The notes under the pieces: model-generated
Database searches by the model: none
Seen by the model: the letters and a program-made list of their open reading frames with translations, nothing else
Told to the model about the DNA's origin: nothing
Program-made: the position numbers and the translations under genes
Shown: in pieces, positions 14,365 through 19,234 of the stretch
Layout: each line of letters opens with the position of its first letter
Numbering within the stretch: the stretch's first letter is position 1
NCBI GenBank assembly: GCA_045590535.1
Contig: JAZNRE010000019.1
Span: 1-19,234 of the forward strand
Direction: 5' to 3'
DNA from: UMGS755 sp045590535
GTDB lineage: Bacteria > Bacillota > Clostridia > UBA1381 > UBA9506
Length of the DNA: 19,234 nt

Positions 14365-15813
14365 ATGAGTAAAGTCAGAACACGATTTGCACCCAGCCCC
14401 ACCGGCTATATGCACATCGGAAATCTGCGAACCGCATTATATGCTTATTTGATTGCCAAACATGAGGGTGGCGATTTTATACTTAGAATTGAAGATACCG
14501 ACCAGGAGCGCTATGTTGACGGCGCTGTGGATTTAATCTACAGAACCATGGCCGAAACTGGTCTGATCCATGATGAAGGTCCCGACATTGGTGGTGACTA
14601 TGGCCCGTACATTCAAAGTGAGCGTTTGGGTCTTTATCAGGAATATGCCAAAAAGCTGGTAGAGCTTGGCGGTGCTTACTATTGCTTCTGCGATAAAGAG
14701 CGTCTTGACGGCCTGCGGGCACAGCAGGAAGCCGCCAAACTGATGCCCAAATATGACGGCCACTGCGCACGCCTGTCTAAAGAAGAAATTGAAGAAAAGC
14801 TGGCCAGCGGCGTGCCCTATGTTATCCGTCAGAAAATTCCCCGCCACGGCAACACAAGCTTTTATGACGAAATTTATGGCAAAATCACTGTGGACAATGC
14901 AACTTTAGACGATAACATTCTGCTGAAGTCAGACGGCTACCCCACCTATAATTTTGCCAATGTTATTGATGACCATTTAATGAACATCACCCACATCATC
15001 CGTGGCAGTGAATATCTTTCTTCAACACCGAAGTATAATCTCTTATATGAAGCTTTTGGTTGGGAAATCCCTACTTACATTCATGTTTCCCCCGTTATGC
15101 GTGATGCTCACAAAAAGCTGAGCAAGCGTGAGGGCGACGCTTCTTATGAAGACTTTATCAATAAGGGTTATTTAAAAGAAGCTGTGCTCAATTACATTGC
15201 CCTTTTAGGTTGGAGCCCGGGTGGCGAGCAGGAAATTTTTAACCTGCAGGAAATGATTGAGGCTTTTGATATTAAAGGCATCAGCAAATCTCCCGCCATT
15301 TTTGACCCCAAGAAATTAGACTGGCTGAACGGTGAATATATCCGCAAGCTGTCTTTTGAAGAGTTTTATGAAAAGGCTCTGCCTTATATCCGTCAGGGTG
15401 TAAAAAGCGAAGCCATTGACGCCAAAAAGGTGGCCAAGCTCCTCCATGACCGCTGCGAGAAATTATCCGATATTCCCGAGCAAATCGACTTTTTAGACGA
15501 ATTGCCCACCTATGAGCCGGAGCTTTATTGCCACAAGAAAATGAAAACCAATCCCGAAAACTCTCTCACCTCGCTTCAGGCCATTTTGCCGGTGCTGGAA
15601 GAGATTGAAGATTGGAATTATGACGCTCTTCACGAAGCGCTGTTTGCTTTAATTGAGCGCTTGGAGGTTAAAAACGGTTTGATTCTCTGGCCCTTGCGCG
15701 TGGCAGTTTCCGGCAAGGCCTTCACCCCCGGTGGCGGCTTTGAGCTGGCTGAAATCCTCGGCAAAGAAGAAACCATTAACCGTGTGAAAAAAGGCATTGA
15801 ATTGCTTAAATAA
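14365..15813 (+). CDS. gltX: Glutamate--tRNA ligase
   Basis: A class I aminoacyl-tRNA synthetase that charges tRNA-Glu (in many Bacillota also tRNA-Gln, later amidated). The product has 482 residues, typical length. It begins MSKVRTRFAPSPTGYMHIGNLRTA, with the HIGH-equivalent motif HIGN at 17-20; the KMSKS-equivalent is KLSKR in DAHKKLSKREGD. A Cys-x-Cys (YYCFCD) and a later YDGHC suggest the bound zinc known from E. coli GluRS. The start at 14365 follows a strong AAGGAGG; the frame is open upstream, but those codons lack a ribosome binding site and conserved sequence. It is transcribed alone and ends at a terminator near 15864. Confidence 0.97.
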   Translation: MSKVRTRFAPSPTGYMHIGNLRTALYAYLIAKHEGGDFILRIEDTDQERYVDGAVDLIYRTMAETGLIHDEGPDIGGDYGPYIQSERLGLYQEYAKKLVELGGAYYCFCDKERLDGLRAQQEAAKLMPKYDGHCARLSKEEIEEKLASGVPYVIRQKIPRHGNTSFYDEIYGKITVDNATLDDNILLKSDGYPTYNFANVIDDHLMNITHIIRGSEYLSSTPKYNLLYEAFGWEIPTYIHVSPVMRDAHKKLSKREGDASYEDFINKGYLKEAVLNYIALLGWSPGGEQEIFNLQEMIEAFDIKGISKSPAIFDPKKLDWLNGEYIRKLSFEEFYEKALPYIRQGVKSEAIDAKKVAKLLHDRCEKLSDIPEQIDFLDELPTYEPELYCHKKMKTNPENSLTSLQAILPVLEEIEDWNYDALHEALFALIERLEVKNGLILWPLRVAVSGKAFTPGGGFELAEILGKEETINRVKKGIELLK

Positions 15814-15863
15814 TTGATGCATTAAAAAAGGCACGCCGTATGAGGTGTGCTCTTAAGGACAAT

Positions 15864-15894
15864 AAAAGGTCGTAGCGATTTGCTACGACCTTTT
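15864..15894. terminator. Bidirectional terminator between gltX and the RAYT remnant
   Basis: AAAAGGTCGTAGC and GCTACGACCTTTT form a perfect 13-bp stem with a five-base loop. T-runs follow in both directions. It ends gltX on the plus strand and the RAYT transcript on the minus strand; the RAYT stop codon lies within it. A weaker hairpin (GCACGCC/GGTGTGC) lies just before it. Confidence 0.85.
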
Positions 15895-16096
15895 GTTATT
15901 GTAAAAACAATCTAATTCCCATTTTAAAGGGTTAGTGTCTATGTATTCCCATATTTTTTGATAATCTTTTTCGCCTCGGATTATGTGATCGTGGTATGAT
16001 CTTTGCCATATTTTATCAGAGTATTGTTATAAATTTTCTTCGACACATTCATTTTTAGAAATCCTACCATTTTATCAATTATAGAACGATGGTATT

Positions 16097-16121
16097 GTAG
16101 GGGCGATTCACGAATCGCCCG
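16097..16121 (-). repeat. REP palindrome copy 1, inside the RAYT coding sequence
   Basis: A 25-bp unit whose core GGGCGATTC-AC-GAATCGCCC is a perfect 9-bp inverted repeat. It is the reverse orientation of copies 2 and 3. It differs from them at two paired positions (A-T replaced by G-C), so pairing is kept. In the RAYT frame it encodes RAIRESPL. Confidence 0.85.
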
Positions 16122-16264
16122 TTTTTCATCATCATTGTAAATTTCTATAATCAAATGAATATGATTTGGCATAATAACATATTTAGGAATTGATACATTA
16201 AACCGTTCAGGGAATATTTCGACAATCTGTTCTACAAATTCTCCATATTGTTTTAATTTATTTC

Positions 16265-16289
16265 CGGGCAATTCGTGAATTGCCCCTAC
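16265..16289 (+). repeat. REP palindrome copy 2, inside the RAYT coding sequence
   Basis: Core GGGCAATTC-GT-GAATTGCCC (16266-16285), followed by CTAC. It is identical over 25 bp to copy 3 at 17545 and inverted relative to copy 1. In the RAYT frame it encodes VGAIHELP. Confidence 0.85.
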
Positions 16290-16402
16290 AATATTTGAAA
16301 ATAAACATTTTCTGTTATGTGTACATATCGTAATAAAATATGCACCAGGTGTTGAATAATCATATCCTTTTCATCTTGTTGGTTTTCGTTTAGGTAATTC
16401 CA

Positions 16403-16591
16403 TTATTTCACCTTGCTGTTATCAATGGCATAATCTAATAAAATGTTAATCAGCTCGTTTCTTGAACGATTTGTTTCTTCGGACAGCTTGTTTAATTTTG
16501 CAACCGTTTCTTCCTTTATCCTTACAGAAAATGTCTTATATCCGTCTTCACCTTTTAAATTCTTTTTATTTATAATAAGTTTATCTTCCAT
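16403..16591 (-). CDS. Small ribbon-helix-helix (CopG/Arc-like) DNA-binding protein
   Basis: A 62-residue protein. KTFSVRIKEETVAKLNKLSEETNRSRNELINILLDYAI has the layout of a ribbon-helix-helix domain: one beta strand (FSVRI), helix A (EETVAKLNKLSEET), a turn, and helix B (SRNELINILLDYAI). Such proteins dimerise and bind palindromic operators, often their own promoter, and include antitoxins and plasmid repressors. GAGGTGAAATGTT precedes the ATG at 16591. Its TAA stop overlaps the ATG of the RAYT gene, indicating translational coupling. The AT-rich inverted repeats upstream (16611-16671) are a candidate operator. No toxin-like partner is visible. It may regulate the RAYT or the divergent stalk-domain gene; this is inference. 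Confidence 0.75.
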   Translation of the reverse strand: MEDKLIINKKNLKGEDGYKTFSVRIKEETVAKLNKLSEETNRSRNELINILLDYAIDNSKVK

Positions 16592-16610
16592 AACATTTCA
16601 CCTCACATAT

Positions 16611-16671
16611 ATTATATGTTGACAAAAGTTACAATTATATGTTACAATATATAACATATAAAATAACATAT
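16611..16671. promoter_or_regulatory. Cluster of TATGTTA-type repeats, candidate ribbon-helix-helix operator
   Basis: ATTATATGTT (16611-16620) and the related AATTATATGTT (from about 16633) are direct copies. ATATGTTA and TAACATAT (about 16637-16658) form an inverted repeat, and another TAACATA follows at about 16664. The cluster lies in the shared divergent intergenic region and overlaps the stalk-gene promoter. That is where an autoregulatory small DNA-binding protein would act. Confidence 0.45.
16619..16648 (+). promoter_or_regulatory. Promoter of the stalk-domain protein gene
   Basis: TTGACA (16619-16624), 18-bp spacer, TACAAT (16643-16648) preceded by TGT. It overlaps the repeat cluster. 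Confidence 0.65.
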
Positions 16672-16687
16672 TTGGAGGTAAAACAAA

Positions 16688-17467
16688 ATGAAGAAAAGGT
16701 TACAAGGTTTAATTGCAGGTATTTTAATTGGGGCAATGCTGACAAGTGGAGTGGTGTTTGCAAAACAAGCATTAGAAACAATAAGTGTTATTTATGATAA
16801 CATTAAGATTTTAATTGACGGAAAAGAATATAAACCAACAGATGCAAACGGAAATGCAGTTGAGCCATTTATTTATAATGGAACTACATATTTACCTGTA
16901 AGAGCGATAGCTAATGCTTTTGACAAAGATGTTGATTGGGAAGCACAAACAAGCACCGTAACATTAGGCAGTAAAAATTATGATTGGTTAGACCAAATGG
17001 GATATGTCGATTATGAATATAGCGCCGTAGGAAATTCTTTTTCTGCAATTCCAGAAGGTACAATGGCATCAGATGGTATAAAATATGACCGTGGAATACA
17101 GTTTAGATTACATGATTACACTACAGGAATGTGGGGAAATGGTGGAACGGTTGTAAATAATGATGGATCTATGGAATGTAATGAAAACATATCTTACTTG
17201 TTAAATAAAAGCTATAAAACATTTGACGGGACACTAACCTTTTTAGGCGATGAATATAAAATAGGGCAAACGGTGATTAAATTTTGGGGTGATGGTAATT
17301 TGATATATTCCTCACCAATTATGTCATATGGTATGAAATCAACCAAATTTTCAATAGATGTAAGTGATATTAAATTACTTAAAATAAGCGTTGAGTATCT
17401 AAATATCCAAAATGGAAATCAAACATCATGTCCCGCAATTGCCGATGCAAGATTATCTAAAAAATAG
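16688..17467 (+). CDS. Secreted stalk-domain (copper amine oxidase N-like) protein with NPCBM-like C-terminus
   Basis: A 259-residue protein with a signal peptide (about 1-25, MKKRLQGLIAGILIGAMLTSGVVFA). Residues about 35-95 match the stalk domain first named from copper amine oxidase N-termini: IKILIDGKEY, then FIYNGTTYLPVRAIANAF, DVDWEAQTSTVTL. The C-terminal about 150 residues (GIKYDRGIQFRLHDY, LNKSYKTFDGTLTFL, IKFWGDGNLIYSS) resemble the NPCBM galactose-binding-like fold often paired with this stalk in Clostridia. No enzymatic domain is visible, so it is probably a cell-surface or secreted binding protein. TTGGAGG lies nine bases before the ATG. It is divergent from the ribbon-helix-helix gene and shares its control region. 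Confidence 0.82.
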   Translation: MKKRLQGLIAGILIGAMLTSGVVFAKQALETISVIYDNIKILIDGKEYKPTDANGNAVEPFIYNGTTYLPVRAIANAFDKDVDWEAQTSTVTLGSKNYDWLDQMGYVDYEYSAVGNSFSAIPEGTMASDGIKYDRGIQFRLHDYTTGMWGNGGTVVNNDGSMECNENISYLLNKSYKTFDGTLTFLGDEYKIGQTVIKFWGDGNLIYSSPIMSYGMKSTKFSIDVSDIKLLKISVEYLNIQNGNQTSCPAIADARLSKK

Positions 17468-17544
17468 TGTCCGCTACACTAACAAGCAGGGAAAATGCAT
17501 CGTATTTTCTAAAATATTTAGGATAATCCTAAGACCTTATTAAA

Positions 17545-17569
17545 CGGGCAATTCGTGAATTGCCCCTAC
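17545..17569 (+). repeat. REP palindrome copy 3, intergenic
   Basis: Identical over 25 bp to copy 2. It lies between the stalk-domain gene and a terminator. A short minus-strand frame crossing it reads VGAIHELP, which only reflects the repeat. Confidence 0.85.
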
Positions 17570-17572
17570 GAT

Positions 17573-17608
17573 AAAAGGCAGAAACGAGATCAATCGTTTC
17601 TGCCTTTT
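17573..17608. terminator. Terminator after the stalk-domain gene
   Basis: AAAAGGCAGAAACGA and TCGTTTCTGCCTTTT form a 15-bp stem with a short loop and a T-run on the plus strand. The symmetric A-tract lets it work on the minus strand too. It lies just beyond REP copy 3. Confidence 0.85.
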
Positions 17609-17671
17609 TATATTACTGTCCTTTAGAGTACACTCATAGGGCATGCCTTTTTTCTTTGCTTTGTCGAGATA

Positions 17672-17708
17672 TAAAAAGGAGAGAGCACCTTTTGATGCTT
17701 TCTCCTTT
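17672..17708 (-). terminator. Terminator of the MATE exporter gene
   Basis: On the minus strand AAAGGAGAAAGCA pairs with TGCTCTCTCCTTT (one G-U pair) around an eight-base loop, followed by TTTATAT. It lies 21 bases after the stop codon. Confidence 0.85.
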
Positions 17709-17728
17709 AAAAATTGATACACTTCACT

Positions 17729-19102
17729 CTAAATTGATTCCGTTTGCAACGACTCCGCACGATGCTCTCTCAGCTTTTTCCGCATCACAATTGCATAACA
17801 TATAACCAGTGCCAGTGTTGTGATGATCCATGATGCCGGCCAGCTGAGAAACAGAACGCTCAACGACTGATGGGCCCTAAAAATCGTGTAAATCCACACA
17901 ATACGAAATGCACAGGCGCCCAGCAGGGAAATGACCATTGGCCCAAAGGAGTAGCCCATACCACGAATGACACCTGTGAATACCTCCATGTAGCCACACA
18001 TAAAATAAGTGAGCGCAACTATGCTGTTACGAATTGCACCCAGTTCAATCGCCTGTAAATCCTGGGTGTAAAGAGACAGCAAACTCTTTCCAAAGATAAA
18101 TACCAATCCGCCGATGCCTAAACCTATAATGGTTACATAAAGCAAGCACCATCGCAAAACCTTGGGCACCCTCTCAGGATGTCCGGCGCCGATATTCTGC
18201 CCGGTGAAGTTGATCGCTGCCTGATGCATGGCGTTCATCGCTATATAAATAAAACCTTCAATGTTACCTGCTGCTGAGCACCCTGCCATGGCCGCTGAGC
18301 CAAAAAGATTGATAGAGGATTGAATTTGCATGTTTGAAAAGGAAAACAACATGCTGTTAACACTGGCAGGGAGACCAATGCGCAAAATTTTCTTGAAAAG
18401 CATGCCATGAATGCGCAACTTGCGAAAATCTAAGTGATAAACACTCCCCGGGTCTCTTAAATAATGGATGATCATAGCAGCCGATACTGCTTGCGACACC
18501 GCTGTTGCTATAGCAACACCGGCAACAGACATGTGAAAACCAATGACCAAAATCAAATTCAGCACCACATTGACAACGCCGGCAATGACAAGAAAGATAA
18601 GAGGCTGCCTTGTGTTGCCCTGAGCACGCAGAATGGCGGCACCAAAGTTATACACAAGGGAAAAAGGCATGCCCAAAAAATAAATGCGCATATAAAGCAC
18701 GGATAAATCAATTACATCTGCCGGGGTGCCCATGGCTTGTAAACACGGCTTGCAAAGAACAATGCCCACAAAAGCTAAAATGGAGCCACAAACAGCGCCA
18801 AGGGTGATGGCTGTGTGCACCGTAGATTGAATGTTGTCATAATCCCGAGCACCAAAAAATTGCGCTGCCAAAACATTCACCCCCACCGAGAGGCCCATGA
18901 AGGCATTCACCAATAGGTTCGTCAGTGCCGCGGTTGCGCCTACTGCCGCCAAGGATTCACTGCCTGAAAAACGACCCACAACAATCATGTCGCAGGCATT
19001 GAATAAAAGCTGCAGAATACCGGTCAAAATAACCGGCATGCAAAAATATATTAAATTTTTCGATAGTGACCCTTCTAACATATTCACTTTCATTTTAGCC
19101 AT
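17729..19102 (-). CDS. MATE family efflux transporter
   Basis: 457 residues with about twelve hydrophobic segments, the MATE length and topology. Family features include the N-terminal LSKNLIYFCMPVILTGILQLLFNACDMIVVGRFSG and the matching segment at the start of the second half (LFKKILRIGLPASVNSMLFSFSNMQIQSSINLFG). The two halves reflect the internal duplication. NFTGQNIGAG in the middle is typical. MATE proteins export cationic drugs or metabolites in exchange for Na+ or H+. The substrate cannot be told; the sequence resembles the NorM/DinF-type Clostridial branch. GAGGG lies ten bases before the ATG. It is a single-gene unit flanked by terminators on both sides. Confidence 0.93.
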   Translation of the reverse strand: MAKMKVNMLEGSLSKNLIYFCMPVILTGILQLLFNACDMIVVGRFSGSESLAAVGATAALTNLLVNAFMGLSVGVNVLAAQFFGARDYDNIQSTVHTAITLGAVCGSILAFVGIVLCKPCLQAMGTPADVIDLSVLYMRIYFLGMPFSLVYNFGAAILRAQGNTRQPLIFLVIAGVVNVVLNLILVIGFHMSVAGVAIATAVSQAVSAAMIIHYLRDPGSVYHLDFRKLRIHGMLFKKILRIGLPASVNSMLFSFSNMQIQSSINLFGSAAMAGCSAAGNIEGFIYIAMNAMHQAAINFTGQNIGAGHPERVPKVLRWCLLYVTIIGLGIGGLVFIFGKSLLSLYTQDLQAIELGAIRNSIVALTYFMCGYMEVFTGVIRGMGYSFGPMVISLLGACAFRIVWIYTIFRAHQSLSVLFLSWPASWIITTLALVICYAIVMRKKLREHRAESLQTESI

Positions 19103-19140
19103 AATAAATTACCCTCTTTTAACGCTAAAACTTTAGACGC

Positions 19141-19175
19141 AAAAACCGGTTCCCGCTTTTGCGGGACCGGTTTTT
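19141..19175. terminator. Terminator upstream of the MATE gene
   Basis: AAAAACCGGTTCCCGC and GCGGGACCGGTTTTT pair almost perfectly (one bulged T) around a TTTT loop, with T-runs in both orientations. It ends the minus-strand transcript that enters from the right edge. Confidence 0.88.
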
Positions 19176-19186
19176 ATGTAATACAA

Positions 19187-19234
19187 TTATTCACTCAGCA
19201 TCAAACTGCAGTCGCAATCAAACTTCGAAAGCAA
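19187..19234 (-). CDS. C-terminal fragment of a gene entering from the right edge
   Basis: The minus-strand frame reads LLSKFDCDCSLMLSE and stops at TAA (19189-19187), followed after 12 bases by a strong terminator. The position before a terminator supports a real gene end, but 15 residues do not allow identification. Confidence 0.4.
   Translation of the reverse strand: MLSKFDCDCSLMLSE

Larger units (their letters stand above)
15883..16403 (-). pseudogene. REP-associated tyrosine transposase (RAYT, Y1/IS200-like), disrupted
   Basis: The remnant reads MELPKRKPTR-stop-KGYDYSTPGAYFITICTHNRK near its start. YVIMPNHIHLIIEI follows, containing the metal-binding His-x-His of the Y1 transposase fold. 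After a frameshift near 16019 the sequence continues IWQRSYHDHIIRGEKDYQKIWEYIDTNPLKWELDCFYNNKRS in another frame. Two lesions are thus visible: a TGA at codon 11 and a one-base loss (or two-base gain) that puts the probable catalytic Tyr (SYHDH) out of frame. RAYTs are single-copy domesticated relatives of IS200 transposases that act on REP palindromes, and such palindromes are inside and near this gene. The start codon overlaps the stop of the upstream ribbon-helix-helix gene (TAATG). Confidence 0.87.

Noticed and set aside
15981..16271. Intact 96-residue RAYT protein starting at 16271
   Set aside because: Family-like sequence continues upstream in the same frame beyond a TGA and downstream in another frame, so this is the middle of a pseudogene.
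17540..17722. 60-residue minus-strand frame with VGAIHELPV
   Set aside because: It is built from a REP palindrome and two terminator hairpins, without a ribosome binding site or family resemblance.

Overview
The window looks like a chromosomal segment of a Bacillota (Clostridia-type) bacterium. The evidence is the secA-prfB pair, an infC-rpmI-rplT operon with an attenuator-type leader and an AUU start, an S-layer-homology cell-wall enzyme, a type I cyclic-di-GMP riboswitch, Gram-positive-type promoters and ribosome binding sites, and REP palindromes with a RAYT transposase. No species can be named. The housekeeping core (about 6.8-15.8 kb) is visibly richer in G+C than the AT-rich accessory stretches on either side.

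Left part (1-5.5 kb), nearly all on the minus strand. A transmembrane diguanylate cyclase is followed, in transcription order, by a consensus promoter, a cyclic-di-GMP-I riboswitch, an intrinsic terminator and a VTC-domain (polyphosphate polymerase-like) gene. The start of another gene lies at the window edge. Maker and reader of the same second messenger thus sit side by side. Upstream of the cyclase is a two-gene serine-recombinase operon: a 168-residue protein with only the recombinase DNA-binding domain, then a complete large serine recombinase whose C-terminus carries an ECF-sigma-like region 2. Three 12-bp direct repeats with a 21-bp period sit just upstream of this operon. This recombinase-sigma fusion is the most unusual object in the window.

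Middle (5.7-15.8 kb): a FliB-like lysine N-methylase-family gene, a histidine phosphatase, the translation genes infC-rpmI-rplT, an SLH-glucosaminidase cell-wall protein, prfB with its programmed +1 frameshift, secA, and divergently gltX. Most transcription units end in clear intrinsic terminators, and several have promoters with 17-bp spacing.

Right part (15.8-19.2 kb): a decayed RAYT transposase (in-frame stop plus frameshift) is translationally coupled to a ribbon-helix-helix protein. Two 25-bp palindromic repeats lie inside the RAYT coding sequence and a third lies 1.3 kb away. Divergent from this pair is a secreted stalk-domain protein, followed by a MATE exporter and the tail of one more gene.

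No tRNA, rRNA or CRISPR array was recognised. No stretch longer than 300 bases lacks a gene; the longest gaps, 14089-14364 and 8690-8901, hold promoters and leader RNAs.
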